NCBI RefSeq assembly: GCF_049472675.1
Contig: NZ_JAPNXM010000005.1
Coordinates: 62,001-126,000, forward strand
DNA length: 64,000 bases
Direction: 5' to 3'
Source: Deferribacter thermophilus
GTDB taxonomy: Bacteria; Chrysiogenota; Deferribacteres; Deferribacterales; Deferribacteraceae
Below the pieces are notes generated by a model. The model saw nothing but the letters and a program-made list of their open reading frames with translations. It ran no database searches and was not told the origin of the DNA. The position numbers and the translations under genes are program-made. This document shows, in pieces, positions 26,711 to 35,867 of this stretch; position 1 is the stretch's first letter, and every line of letters begins with the position of its first letter.

Positions 26711-27640
26711 ATGCCAAAAGTATATGCAATTTCTATTAGTGAAAGAAAAGGGACAAAAAAACATAATATAGAAACTGCAGAAATCAAAGCAAACCACGGG
26801 ATTGTAAATGATGCACATGCTGGTGATTGGCATAGACAAATAAGCTTTTTAGCCAAAGAAAGTATTGAAAAGATGCAAAATTTAGGTCTTAAGGTAAAAA
26901 GTGGAGATTTTGCCGAAAATATCACCACAGAAGGGATTGAGCTGTGTAAAATGAAGGTAGGTGAAAGACTTAAAATAAACAATATTGAATTCGTAATCTC
27001 TCAAATAGGTAAAATCTGTCACCATAGATGTGCTATTTATTATCAAGCAGGTGATTGTATAATGCCAAAAGAGGGGATTTTTGCCGTAGTAAAAAATGAT
27101 GGGAAAATAAGTGTAGGTGATCCAATCGAAAAGCTACCTAAAGATGGTTTTAGCGCAGCTATTATAACGCTCAGTGATAAAGGTAGCAAAGGGGAAAGGG
27201 AAGATATAACTGGGCTTAAAATAAAAGAATATATTGAGAAAAATTTAGCTACATCGTTTATCAGATACGAAATGATACCTGACGAAAAGGATATATTAGA
27301 AAATATGCTTGTTGATTTTGCCGATTTACAGCAGTTTGACTTAATCATAACCAATGGCTCTACTGGTGTATCGCCAAGAGATATTGCACCTGATGTTACA
27401 AAAAAGGTTATAGAGAAAGAATTACCAGGATTTTCAGAAGCAATGCGAATGAAAAGCTTTGAAAAAACACCTCATGCTCTAATCTCAAGAGCATTATGTG
27501 GAATAAGGAGAAATTCTTTGATTATCAACCTACCAGGAAGCCCAAAAGGTGCAATGGAAAATCTCGAAACCATTTTCCCAGCGATACCACATACAATAAA
27601 AAAATTGCAAGGGGATACAGAGGACTGTGCAACAAACTAA
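26711..27640 (+). CDS. MOSC domain - MogA/MoaB domain fusion (molybdenum cofactor enzyme)
   Basis: Two molybdenum-cofactor modules in one 309-residue chain. Residues 1 to about 143 are a MOSC domain (GDFAENITTEG, and the cysteine-bearing ICHHRCAIYYQAGDC), a family that binds or transfers sulfur to metal-pterin cofactors. Residues about 147-300 are a MogA/MoaB domain (FSAAIITLSDKGSKGERED, TNGSTGVSPRDIAPDV, INLPGSPKGAMENL), which adenylylates molybdopterin before metal insertion. GAGGTG lies before the ATG. It overlaps tmk by 14 bases, so cofactor and replication genes share a transcript. Confidence 0.93.
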   Translation: MPKVYAISISERKGTKKHNIETAEIKANHGIVNDAHAGDWHRQISFLAKESIEKMQNLGLKVKSGDFAENITTEGIELCKMKVGERLKINNIEFVISQIGKICHHRCAIYYQAGDCIMPKEGIFAVVKNDGKISVGDPIEKLPKDGFSAAIITLSDKGSKGEREDITGLKIKEYIEKNLATSFIRYEMIPDEKDILENMLVDFADLQQFDLIITNGSTGVSPRDIAPDVTKKVIEKELPGFSEAMRMKSFEKTPHALISRALCGIRRNSLIINLPGSPKGAMENLETIFPAIPHTIKKLQGDTEDCATN

Positions 27641-28274
27641 AAGGCCATATTTTTTAGTCATAGATGGGATAGATGGCTCAGGAAAATCTACTCAATGCAA
27701 ATTACTTAGCAATTATTTATCTACAAAAAAGGTGGATTTTATCCTTACAAAAGAGCCTGGCGGAACTGAAGTTGGAAATATTTTAAGAAATATTCTTATC
27801 TCTTCAGAATACAATATTGAGCCAGAAACTGAGCTTCTACTTTATTCGGCTGACAGATTAGAACACCAGAAAAAAGTTATTGAGCCAGCTTTAGAAAATA
27901 ATAAAATTATAATATGTGATCGTTTTATTTCCTCAACTTATGCTTACCAAGTCTTTGGTAGAGGTTTAAATATTGATACATTAAAACTTTTAGAAAAACT
28001 TACCGTTTTTTACTGGCCAAACTTAACAATTTTAATCGATATTCCCATAAAAATAGCTTTAGAAAGGGCTATAAAAAGATTAAAAGAATACGAAAAAATA
28101 GACAGCGAAGGTAAATTTGAAAAAGAAGGGCTCAATTTTTACAAAAAGGTTAGAGATGGTTTTATCTGGTACAGTAAAAATTATAAAAATGTCATAATAT
28201 TAGATGGAAACAAAGATATAGAAAGTTTATCTAAGGAAATAATTTCTTTGGTAAAAAAAGAGTTATGTTTATAG
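27627..28274 (+). CDS. tmk: Thymidylate kinase
   Basis: Tmk phosphorylates dTMP to dTDP. The P-loop GIDGSGKST is at residues 14-22, followed by the DR(F/Y) block IICDRFISSTYAYQVFGRG. The 215 residues are the expected length. The start appears to be GTG at 27627, overlapping the MOSC-MogA gene, with AGAGGA just upstream. The run tmk-holB-ricT-metG-tatD mirrors the Bacillus tmk-holB-yaaT-metS-yabD neighbourhood. Confidence 0.96.
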   Translation: MQQTKRPYFLVIDGIDGSGKSTQCKLLSNYLSTKKVDFILTKEPGGTEVGNILRNILISSEYNIEPETELLLYSADRLEHQKKVIEPALENNKIIICDRFISSTYAYQVFGRGLNIDTLKLLEKLTVFYWPNLTILIDIPIKIALERAIKRLKEYEKIDSEGKFEKEGLNFYKKVRDGFIWYSKNYKNVIILDGNKDIESLSKEIISLVKKELCL

Positions 28275-29053
28275 GCCACAAACACCTAAAAGACTATTTT
28301 AAAATAATAAAAGAAAGAGAGACATTTCATAATGCTTATATTTTTACTGGTAATGAAGGGGTAGGGAAAAAACTATTTGCTCTAAATTTAGCTAAATCTG
28401 TACATTGCTTAAATGACAAATACTTTGAAGAGTGCCATTGTAACAGTTGTCTACAGATAAATGAAAACATCTATCCTGATGTAATACTTTTACAAGAGGA
28501 TGAGCTATCTATCGATAATATTAGAGAATTAAGTGAAAAAGCATTCCTCTCATCTTTTTCAGGCAAAAGAAAATTTTTTATACTTGATAACTTCCACAAG
28601 ATAAAACGAGAAGCTGCAAATGCAATGCTCAAAACTTTAGAAGAACCACCCATCGATACAACTTTTATTTTAATAACACATAATTACGATATGGTTTTAC
28701 CTACAATAAGATCTAGATGCATCAAAATTGTCTTTCATAGACTTTCAAAAGAGGAACTAACTCAAATTAACAAAGATGTAGATACTTTTGAGCCATTCAT
28801 AGATATTTTAAACTGTGAACTATTTGATATCATAAATGAAATTAATAAAATCAATGATAGAGATGAATTTTCTACAATTTTAGAAAATACTTTCAAATAT
28901 TCTAAAAAACTTGCTTTAGAAAAAGAAAATATTAAATTAGGCAGTTTTAGCGATTATCTACTGGATATTTTGAAAAGTGTTGACTATAATATCAATCTTG
29001 ATATAGCAAAAGGGTATTTAATTACAAAAATTATCGAGGTTAAAAGTGATTGA
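28265..29053 (+). CDS. holB: DNA polymerase III delta-prime subunit
   Basis: The delta-prime subunit is part of the clamp loader that places the sliding clamp on DNA. The 262-residue protein has an ATPase-like fold with TGNEGVGKKL as P-loop, a zinc-binding cysteine group (HCLNDKYFEECHCNSC), sensor-type LKTLEEPP and the SRC motif in TIRSRCIKI. It overlaps tmk by ten bases and ricT by eight. The C-terminal collar domain is short, as in other bacteria with this gene order. Confidence 0.92.
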   Translation: MFIGHKHLKDYFKIIKERETFHNAYIFTGNEGVGKKLFALNLAKSVHCLNDKYFEECHCNSCLQINENIYPDVILLQEDELSIDNIRELSEKAFLSSFSGKRKFFILDNFHKIKREAANAMLKTLEEPPIDTTFILITHNYDMVLPTIRSRCIKIVFHRLSKEELTQINKDVDTFEPFIDILNCELFDIINEINKINDRDEFSTILENTFKYSKKLALEKENIKLGSFSDYLLDILKSVDYNINLDIAKGYLITKIIEVKSD

Positions 29054-29753
29054 AATAAATGCTACTGGCGTTGCCTTTAAAAGGGCTGGTAAAATATATG
29101 ATTTTTTAACAAATGATGTTATTGCAAAAAGAGGTGATTTTGTAGTTGTTGAATCGGAAAAAGGTGAAGACATAGCTACGGTTATAATCCCAGATAGAAA
29201 AATCCAAATAGAAGATATCTCTGTAATGAAAAAAGTTTTAAGGCTTGCAAACAGTGATGATTTAACTCAATTAGCTCAAAACAGAAGAGATGAAATTAAA
29301 GCATTAGAAATTTGTAAGCAATTTGTAAAAAAGCATAAACACGAAATGAAACTCCTCAAAGCAGAATACACATTAGATAGAAAAAGGCTCACATTCTATT
29401 TTACAGCAGATGGTAGAATCGATTTTAGAGAGTTGGTTAAAGATTTGGCAAGAGTATTCAGAACAAGGATAGAGATGAGACAGGTTGGGGTTAGAGACGC
29501 GACAAAGATTTTAGGCGGAATAGGGGTTTGTGGGAGAGAGCTCTGCTGTTCATCTTTTTTAAGGACATTTCAGAATATATCTATCAAAATGGCTAAAGAC
29601 CAAAATCTTATACTAAACCCTTCAAAGATATCTGGTGTATGCAGTAGATTAATGTGCTGTCTAATGTATGAAACCTATGAAGAAGAGTTACAAGAAGGCG
29701 AATTTATAGAGTTTGAAGATATAGTGGATGAAGAAAGTGGAGGAAAGATATGA
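29046..29753 (+). CDS. ricT: PSP1-domain protein, RicT/YaaT-like
   Basis: RicT (YaaT) is a PSP1-family protein that in Bacillus forms the Y-complex with RicA and RicF, carries iron-sulfur clusters and steers RNase Y processing; in other phyla the role is unknown. The 235-residue chain has the PSP1 core GDFVVVESEKGED and the cysteine blocks GVCGRELCCSSFL and VCSRLMCCLMYE. It starts at GTG, overlapping holB. No ricA or ricF homologue is nearby, so the full complex may not exist here. Confidence 0.93.
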   Translation: MIEINATGVAFKRAGKIYDFLTNDVIAKRGDFVVVESEKGEDIATVIIPDRKIQIEDISVMKKVLRLANSDDLTQLAQNRRDEIKALEICKQFVKKHKHEMKLLKAEYTLDRKRLTFYFTADGRIDFRELVKDLARVFRTRIEMRQVGVRDATKILGGIGVCGRELCCSSFLRTFQNISIKMAKDQNLILNPSKISGVCSRLMCCLMYETYEEELQEGEFIEFEDIVDEESGGKI

Positions 29754-31672
29754 ATAATAAAACCTTTTATGTTACCACCCCAATATATTATGTAAATGAT
29801 GTACCTCATATTGGTCATGCATACACCACAGTCGCTGCAGATGTTTTGGCTAGGTATAAAAGGCTTTGTGGTTATGATGTATTTTTCCTCACAGGCACTG
29901 ATGAGCATGGACAAAAAATTGAACAAGCTGCACAAAAAAAAGGGGTAACCCCTAAAGAGCTTGCTGACACTGTTGTTGAAAGATTCAAAAGTTTGTGGGT
30001 AAAGCTAAATATATCCAATGACAAGTTTATAAGAACTACCGATGAAGAGCACAAAAAAGCTGTACAAAAAATCTTTAAAAAAATGCAAGAAAATGGTGAC
30101 ATTTATTTGGGAGAATACGAAGGGTGGTATTGCACCCCTTGCGAAACATACTGGACAGAAACTCAACTTTTAGATGGCAACCATTGCCCATCCTGTGGTA
30201 GAGAAACACATAAATTAAAAGAACCTAGCTACTTCTTTAGGATGTCAAAATATCAGGATGAATTATTGAAATACATCGAAGAAAATCCCGATTTTATACA
30301 GCCACCATCAAGAAAAAACGAGATTGTATCATTTATAAAAGAGGGGTTAAAAGATTTATCTGTAAGTAGAGTATCATTTAAATGGGGTATCCCTGTTCCT
30401 GGAGACGAAAACCATGTAATTTATGTTTGGATAGATGCTTTGACAAACTACATTTCTGCAATTGGTTATTTAGATGAAACAGAACAGTTTAAAAAATACT
30501 GGCCAGCAGATGTCCACCTTGTAGGAAAAGATATTCTCAGATTCCATACAGTTTACTGGCCTACTATGCTTATGAGTGCAGGGCTACCACTACCTAAAAA
30601 AGTTTTTGCCCATGGATGGTGGACAGTAGAAGGTCAAAAAATGAGTAAATCTCTTGGCAATGCCATTGACCCTAACTGGCTTGTGGACACCTTCGGTGTT
30701 GATGCTATTAGATACTTTTTGTTAAGAGAAGTCCCTTTTGGACTTGATGGTGACTTTTCCTTTAAGGCACTAATACATAGAATAAATGGTGATCTTGCCA
30801 ACGATTTGGGTAATCTTTTAAATAGAACACTAGGTATGATAAAAAGATATTTTGATGGTGTTATCCCCGCATATAAAGAAGAGGATGAATCTGACAGAGA
30901 ACTGTTGGCAAAGATTGAAGAAGTTTTTGAAGAGGTTGATAAACATCTAAATAATATAGCTTTCAATAAAGCTTTGATAGCCATTTGGCAGCTTGTATCC
31001 GAACTAAACAAATATATAGACAAAAATGCACCATGGATGTTAGCAAAAGATGAATCAAAAAGGGATAGATTAGAATCTGTTTTGTATCTTGTGCTTGATG
31101 GTATAAGGATACTTTCTCTGCTTATCTATCCATTTATGCCTGATACAGCAAAGGAAATCAGAAGACAGCTCAATTTAGATATCGATTTACATAAAAGTAA
31201 TTTTGATGAACTTAAAAAGGTAAAACAACTAAAATCTGGTATTAAGATTGGAGAAGTAAAGCAGTTATTCCCCCGCATTGATGAAAAAGAATTCTTAGAG
31301 AAAATTTCTAAAGAAAACGAAAAGACAATGCCTGAACCATCAGTAGAGGAAATAACTATCGATCATTTTTCAAAAGTTGTAATAAAAGCAGGCAAAATAT
31401 TAGAAGCTGAAAAAATTGTAAAATCTGAAAAACTTCTTAAACTCAAAGTTGATTTGGGAAATAATGATATAAGACAGATTGTAGCAGGTGTTGCAAAAAG
31501 TTATAATCCAGAGGATTTAAAAGGGAAAACAGTGGCTGTTGTATCAAATTTAAAACCAGCTAAACTGATGGGGGTAAAATCTGAAGGGATGATTTTAGCT
31601 GCCTGGGTTGGGGATCGACATGTCGTAGTAGAGTTACCAGATGATGTTCCTGCAGGAAGTATTATAAAATGA
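29750..31672 (+). CDS. metG: Methionyl-tRNA synthetase
   Basis: MetG charges tRNA-Met. The 640-residue class I synthetase has HIGH at residues 20-23 and KMSKS at 297-301. One zinc site (Cys128, Cys131, Cys146, Cys149) lies in the connective domain, followed by an anticodon-binding helical domain and a C-terminal EMAP/Trbp111-type tRNA-binding domain (from about 535: DHFSKVVIKAGKI to AAWVGDRHVVV). It overlaps ricT and tatD by four bases each. Confidence 0.98.
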   Translation: MNNKTFYVTTPIYYVNDVPHIGHAYTTVAADVLARYKRLCGYDVFFLTGTDEHGQKIEQAAQKKGVTPKELADTVVERFKSLWVKLNISNDKFIRTTDEEHKKAVQKIFKKMQENGDIYLGEYEGWYCTPCETYWTETQLLDGNHCPSCGRETHKLKEPSYFFRMSKYQDELLKYIEENPDFIQPPSRKNEIVSFIKEGLKDLSVSRVSFKWGIPVPGDENHVIYVWIDALTNYISAIGYLDETEQFKKYWPADVHLVGKDILRFHTVYWPTMLMSAGLPLPKKVFAHGWWTVEGQKMSKSLGNAIDPNWLVDTFGVDAIRYFLLREVPFGLDGDFSFKALIHRINGDLANDLGNLLNRTLGMIKRYFDGVIPAYKEEDESDRELLAKIEEVFEEVDKHLNNIAFNKALIAIWQLVSELNKYIDKNAPWMLAKDESKRDRLESVLYLVLDGIRILSLLIYPFMPDTAKEIRRQLNLDIDLHKSNFDELKKVKQLKSGIKIGEVKQLFPRIDEKEFLEKISKENEKTMPEPSVEEITIDHFSKVVIKAGKILEAEKIVKSEKLLKLKVDLGNNDIRQIVAGVAKSYNPEDLKGKTVAVVSNLKPAKLMGVKSEGMILAAWVGDRHVVVELPDDVPAGSIIK

Positions 31673-32496
31673 AGGACTTAGAAACACATTTAAAAATATT
31701 GCGTGAGAATGGGGCTTTTTTTACTGATACCCATTCTCATATTCATTTTGAACCATTATGCTCAAACCTAAAAGCAGTTTTTGATAATTGTAAAAAAAAT
31801 AGTATTCACAGAATTATAAACATAGGGATAAATTATACAGACTCTTTAAAAGCTTTGGATATTGCAAAAAATTACCCCTTTGTTTATGCATCAATTGGTG
31901 TTCATCCACATGATTCAAACGATTTTAATCTAAAAGAGTTGTCACTTTTTGAAAAATTAGCAAAAAATGAAAAGGTAATAGCAATTGGTGAAATAGGGCT
32001 TGATTATTATAGAAATTATGCCCCAAAAGATGTCCAGCAAAGCGTTTTTAGGATTTTCCTTGATTTAGCTATATCATTAAACAAACCGATCATTATACAT
32101 AATAGAGATGCTTCAGATGATTTGATAAAAATCTTAAATGAAATGAATAAAGGGCAAAAATTAAAAGGGATTATTCACTGTTTCAATGGTGATAAAAAAA
32201 TAATGCGTTGGGCATTAGATAACGGTTTTTTGATATCTGTTGCAGGGAATATCACTTATAAAAAAGCAACAGAAATCCAGGAAGCTGTAAAAGAAGTACC
32301 TATTGAACATCTTTTAGTGGAAACAGATTCACCCTATTTAGCACCCATTCCAAAAAGAGGTAAAACAAACGAGCCATCTTTTACAATTTATACTGCAATC
32401 TATATTTCAAAATTACTTGATATAGACCTAATCTCATTAGCAAAACAGACAGAATCAAATATAGCGCGACTATTTGGAGAACTTAATGCCTTATAA
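31669..32496 (+). CDS. tatD: TatD-family metal-dependent hydrolase
   Basis: TatD proteins are TIM-barrel metal-dependent 3'-5' exonucleases acting in DNA repair and RNA quality control. The 275-residue protein shows the metal ligands DTHSHIHF near residue 20, AIGEIGLDYYR, IIHNRDASDD, IHCFNGD and ETDSPYLAP. The N-terminus is about 18 residues longer than usual, but the ATGA overlap with metG supports this start. It also overlaps the following receiver gene by 11 bases. Confidence 0.95.
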   Translation: MKDLETHLKILRENGAFFTDTHSHIHFEPLCSNLKAVFDNCKKNSIHRIINIGINYTDSLKALDIAKNYPFVYASIGVHPHDSNDFNLKELSLFEKLAKNEKVIAIGEIGLDYYRNYAPKDVQQSVFRIFLDLAISLNKPIIIHNRDASDDLIKILNEMNKGQKLKGIIHCFNGDKKIMRWALDNGFLISVAGNITYKKATEIQEAVKEVPIEHLLVETDSPYLAPIPKRGKTNEPSFTIYTAIYISKLLDIDLISLAKQTESNIARLFGELNAL

Positions 32497-32851
32497 ACTA
32501 TTAATTGTCGAAGATGACACAGAAACATTGTTAGGATTAAAAAACTATTTTGAAAAAAAAGGGTTTACCGTTGATATAGTTGATAATGGTAAAGACGCCT
32601 ATACCATGATTCAAGACAATAATTATTCACTTGTGATTACTGATATAAATATGCCATTTATGGATGGCTTAAATTTTTTAAGCAAAATAAGAAATATCGA
32701 TGAAGAAATTCCTGTAATTGTAATCACAGCTTTCTCAAATATTGACAATCTTGTTTTATCTTTTGATCTTGGTGCAGTTGATTTTATTGAAAAACCGTTT
32801 GACCCTGACGATTTGTTAACAAAAGTTCGGGAAATTTTAAATAATCATTAA
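32486..32851 (+). CDS. Single-domain response regulator at the end of the tmk-tatD operon
   Basis: A 122-residue receiver with acidic residues in VEDD (8-11), phosphorylated Asp53 in ITDINMPFMDG, VITAFS and the conserved lysine in FIEKPFDPDDL. The ATG at 32486 is chosen for its GGAG six bases upstream; the frame opens earlier at a TTG. No kinase gene is adjacent, and the reading frame is buried in a housekeeping operon, so it is an orphan receiver. The EKPFDPDDLL end is typical of NtrC/CheY-like receivers. Confidence 0.93.
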   Translation: MPYKLLIVEDDTETLLGLKNYFEKKGFTVDIVDNGKDAYTMIQDNNYSLVITDINMPFMDGLNFLSKIRNIDEEIPVIVITAFSNIDNLVLSFDLGAVDFIEKPFDPDDLLTKVREILNNH

Positions 32852-32857
32852 TTAATA

Positions 32858-32885
32858 TTTACTATCCGTTATGTTGTGATATAAT
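32858..32885 (+). promoter_or_regulatory. Promoter of the CX3CH cytochrome-like gene
   Basis: TTTACT (32858-32863), a 16-base spacer and a perfect TATAAT (32880-32885), about 83 bases before the ATG at 32969. An AGTGA/TCACT inverted pair lies in the leader near 32907-32922 and could be an operator or hairpin. Confidence 0.6.
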
Positions 32886-32968
32886 TATATAATGAAACTC
32901 TTATCAGTGAAATTTATCACTTTATAGAGCTTTAGTAGAAAAATTTTATTTTGATTTAGGAGGATGTT

Positions 32969-33316
32969 ATGAAAAAGAAGACCTTAACTACCATCTTCAC
33001 AATCATTTTGATATTTTCGTTGATTTCGAGTTCCTATGCTTTAAGCCAAAGGGACGGGAAAAGGAAGTTTAAAAGGTACTGTCACAAAGAATGTCACGAT
33101 GGTGACAAAAAAGGGATACCTGTCATCACTCCATCAACCTACACGATAGAGCAGTGGAAATATTTTTTCCAAGACAATATGAAGAGACTTAGAAGCTTTC
33201 ACAAAAATGGAGAGCTTGATAATCTAAAACTCAAAGAAAAACATTGGAAAAACATGGAAGCTTTTTTGACAAACCATGGATTAGGTTCCTTTGAGCCTGA
33301 AAGCTGTACCAATTAA
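32969..33316 (+). CDS. Small secreted c-type cytochrome-like protein with a CX3CH motif
   Basis: A 115-residue periplasmic protein: signal peptide with likely cleavage after SSSYA (residue 24), then FKRYCHKECHDGD. The spacing is C-x3-C-H, one residue longer than the usual C-x2-C-H haem site. What follows (GIPVITPSTYTIEQWKYFF) is the arrangement seen in small monohaem electron carriers, where a proline/threonine segment follows the haem box. A third cysteine is near the C-terminus (ESCTN). AGGAGG stands five bases before the ATG. It has its own promoter and terminator. Haem binding is inference; a disulfide or metal site is possible instead. Confidence 0.6.
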   Translation: MKKKTLTTIFTIILIFSLISSSYALSQRDGKRKFKRYCHKECHDGDKKGIPVITPSTYTIEQWKYFFQDNMKRLRSFHKNGELDNLKLKEKHWKNMEAFLTNHGLGSFEPESCTN

Positions 33317-33325
33317 AATAAAAAA

Positions 33326-33346
33326 GGGGCTGTTTTTGACAGCCCC
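33326..33346. terminator. Bidirectional terminator between cytochrome-like gene and fba
   Basis: An eight-base-pair stem GGGGCTGT / ACAGCCCC with a five-base loop. A run of A residues at its left gives a strong T-tract on the minus strand; on the plus strand only TTTAT follows. It serves the converging genes, mainly fba. Confidence 0.88.
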
Positions 33347-33347
33347 T

Positions 33348-34322
33348 TTATGCTTTATAAGCACTACCAAGAACATTTATATTTTTATGTTTATACATTT
33401 TCACAAGTTCTTCTCTTGCAGGCTTTAAATATTTTCTTGGGTCAAACTCTTTTGGATTGTTCCACAAAAACTCTCTAACTTTTGCAGTAAAAGCAAGTCT
33501 TCCATCACTATCAATATTTATTTTACATACAGCGCTTGTTGCAGCTTTTCTAAGCTGGTCTTCAGGTACACCCACAGCCCCCTCTAAATTTCCGCCATAC
33601 TTATTTATCAACTCTACATATTCAGGTATTACAGATGAAGCTCCATGCAAAACTATAGGAAAACCTGGCAATCTTCTTTCAATCTCCTCTAAAATATCAA
33701 ATCTAAGAGGTGGTATAGGCTCACCAGGTTTTACTTTAAATTTATAAGCACCATGAGATGTACCAATAGAAATTGCAAGGGAATCAACCCCTGTCCTTTC
33801 CACAAACTCTTCTACCTCATCGGGATTTGTATAGTGAGATTTCTCTGCTTGAACATCCTCTTCTATTCCAGCTAAAACTCCCAATTCACCTTCTACAGTC
33901 ACATCAAACTGATGAGCATATTCCACCACTTTTCTTGTAAGCTCAATATTTTCCTCAAAAGGTAAATGAGAACCATCTATCATTACAGAAGAAAACCCAT
34001 TATCTACACAAGCCTTACACAACTCAAAACTATCACCATGATCAAGATGTAATGCTATAGGGATTTCATATCCAAGCTCTTTAGCATACTCCACAGCACC
34101 CATAGCCATATACCTTAACATAGTTGCATTCGCATACTGTCTTGCCCCTTTTGAGACCTGCAATATCACAGGTGATCTTGTTTCTACACAAGCTTGAATT
34201 ATAGCCTGTAACTGCTCTAAATTGTTGAAATTATAAGCAGGGATAGCATATTTACCTTCCATCGCTTTTTTAAACATCTCTCTTGTGTTAACAAGCCCTA
34301 ACTCTTTGTAACTAATCCCCAT
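33348..34322 (-). CDS. fba: Class II fructose-bisphosphate aldolase
   Basis: Class II aldolases are zinc enzymes that cleave or form fructose 1,6-bisphosphate in glycolysis and gluconeogenesis. The 324-residue chain from ATG 34322 has the zinc histidine block IALHLDHGDSFELC, VMIDGSHLPFEENI, TVEGELGVLAG and IVLHGASS. The start is set by GGAGG five bases upstream; the frame extends 18 bases further into the mtnA end, but without a site. The AYNFNN opening is typical. Confidence 0.95.
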   Translation of the reverse strand: MGISYKELGLVNTREMFKKAMEGKYAIPAYNFNNLEQLQAIIQACVETRSPVILQVSKGARQYANATMLRYMAMGAVEYAKELGYEIPIALHLDHGDSFELCKACVDNGFSSVMIDGSHLPFEENIELTRKVVEYAHQFDVTVEGELGVLAGIEEDVQAEKSHYTNPDEVEEFVERTGVDSLAISIGTSHGAYKFKVKPGEPIPPLRFDILEEIERRLPGFPIVLHGASSVIPEYVELINKYGGNLEGAVGVPEDQLRKAATSAVCKINIDSDGRLAFTAKVREFLWNNPKEFDPRKYLKPAREELVKMYKHKNINVLGSAYKA

Positions 34323-34332
34323 AAGCTCCTCC

Positions 34333-35322
34333 TTAGTCATTTATTTTATTCAAAATTTCATCAACAGAGTGGAAGACTCCAAACTCTGTAATAAATCCAC
34401 AAATAAGATTTGAAGGTGTCACATCAAATGCAGGGTTATAAACATTTACATTTTCTGGAGCAATCAATTTATCACCAATTTTTCTAACCTCATCAGGATT
34501 TCTATGCTCAATTACAATATCATCACCACATTCTATACTAAAATCAAAAGTTGAAATCGGAGTAGCAATATAAAGTGGGATATCATGGAAATATGCTAAG
34601 ACAGCCAGCTGATAAGTGCCAATTTTGTTTGCAGTATCACCATTTTTGGCTATTCTATCAGCACCCACAATTATTTTATCTATCTTCTTTTGCTTCATCA
34701 AAAAACCAGGCATATTATCACAAATAAGAGTGCAGGGGATCCCCTCTTCCATCAATTCAAAAGCTGTTAATCTTGCACCCTGCAAATAAGGCCTTGTCTC
34801 ATCTACATACACATGTATATTCAAACCTGCCTCTTTTGCCGCCCTAAATACCCCAAGAGCTGTGCCATATCCAGCAGTAGCAAGAGCTCCAGCATTACAG
34901 TGAGTAAGGATGTTATCACCATCTTTAATAACCTGTAACCCACTTTTGCCAATCATTCTGTTATACTCGATATCCCTTTTAAAAAGCTTTACTGCGCTTT
35001 TTTCAACAAAATCTATATCACCTTCTGCATACTCATAGGTAGCTTTCATCTTATCAAGAGCCCATTTAAGATTTACCGCAGTCGGTCTTGTATTGAGTAG
35101 TAGATTATAAATTTCATCTATATTTTTCCCCTCTTTGAGCCCTAAAACCACACCAAAAGCAGCGGTAACACCAATAGCAGGAGCACCTCTTACAACCATA
35201 TCCTTTATAGCATTTGCCACATCTTCTGCAGTATTGCACTCAACATACCTTTTTTCATGAGGTAAGATTCTCTGATCAAGAAGTTTTAATACTCCATTTC
35301 CCCAAACAATAGGCTCAACCAT
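34333..35322 (-). CDS. mtnA: Methylthioribose-1-phosphate isomerase (MtnA/eIF2B-like)
   Basis: MtnA isomerises 5-methylthioribose 1-phosphate to the ribulose form in methionine salvage; homologues can act on related ribose phosphates. The 329 residues show RGAPAIG (45-51), the catalytic cysteine in HCNAGALAT (Cys142) and the aspartate in VGADRIAKNGDTANKIGT (Asp222), matching the known pair in Bacillus MtnA. No other methionine-salvage gene is in the window, so the pathway is not proven here. It overlaps or abuts fba. Confidence 0.92.
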   Translation of the reverse strand: MVEPIVWGNGVLKLLDQRILPHEKRYVECNTAEDVANAIKDMVVRGAPAIGVTAAFGVVLGLKEGKNIDEIYNLLLNTRPTAVNLKWALDKMKATYEYAEGDIDFVEKSAVKLFKRDIEYNRMIGKSGLQVIKDGDNILTHCNAGALATAGYGTALGVFRAAKEAGLNIHVYVDETRPYLQGARLTAFELMEEGIPCTLICDNMPGFLMKQKKIDKIIVGADRIAKNGDTANKIGTYQLAVLAYFHDIPLYIATPISTFDFSIECGDDIVIEHRNPDEVRKIGDKLIAPENVNVYNPAFDVTPSNLICGFITEFGVFHSVDEILNKIND

Positions 35323-35330
35323 AATAACCC

Positions 35331-35867
35331 CTAAACAAACATATTCAAATGCATTTTCAAATCATCTATCTTCATCTTAGCCATATCAACATTCTCACTA
35401 CTACAACCAGGGATCACATAAGCATAATATTTTAAATTAAACCCCTCTGCTATTTTCTTAAGCCAGTTTGTAGCAAGGCTTGCGTGATCCCTATTTTGAG
35501 CTCCCTGAGTCATCACAAAAAACATTTTTGCAGCATTTTTAAATTTGCTTACCCTGTTAGCATCCTTTAAACAGTACCACCTATCAAGAAACAGTTTCAG
35601 TTGACCACTGATAAAGCCGTAATAATTTGGAGAAATAACAATTAACAGATCAGCATCTACAAGCTCAGGTAAAATATCTTTCAAATCATCGTTAACCACA
35701 CAAAAAGTATTGTTCTTTCTGCAGCTATAACAGGATTGACACCCTTTGAAAGTTAAGTCGTTTAGATTGATAAGATTAGCTTCAGGATATTTTTCTAACA
35801 AACTGTTTGCAACAAAGGCAGAATTACCTTTTTTTCTTGGACTTCCATTGATTATAAAAACCTTCAT
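35331..35867 (-). CDS. NAD(P)H-dependent flavodoxin-fold protein with Isf-type cysteine motif
   Basis: A 178-residue FMN-binding flavodoxin-fold protein: INGSPRKKGNSAFVA is the phosphate loop and SPNYYGFISGQLKLFLDRWY the usual flavin/dimer block. Residues 43-56 carry CQSCYSCRKNNTFC, a C-x2-C-x2-C-x6-C cluster like that of iron-sulfur flavoproteins (Isf) from anaerobes, which bind a 4Fe-4S cluster beside FMN. It may thus pass electrons between ferredoxin-like donors and an acceptor such as oxygen or peroxide. It overlaps the upstream FAD dehydrogenase by four bases. Confidence 0.85.
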   Translation of the reverse strand: MKVFIINGSPRKKGNSAFVANSLLEKYPEANLINLNDLTFKGCQSCYSCRKNNTFCVVNDDLKDILPELVDADLLIVISPNYYGFISGQLKLFLDRWYCLKDANRVSKFKNAAKMFFVMTQGAQNRDHASLATNWLKKIAEGFNLKYYAYVIPGCSSENVDMAKMKIDDLKMHLNMFV

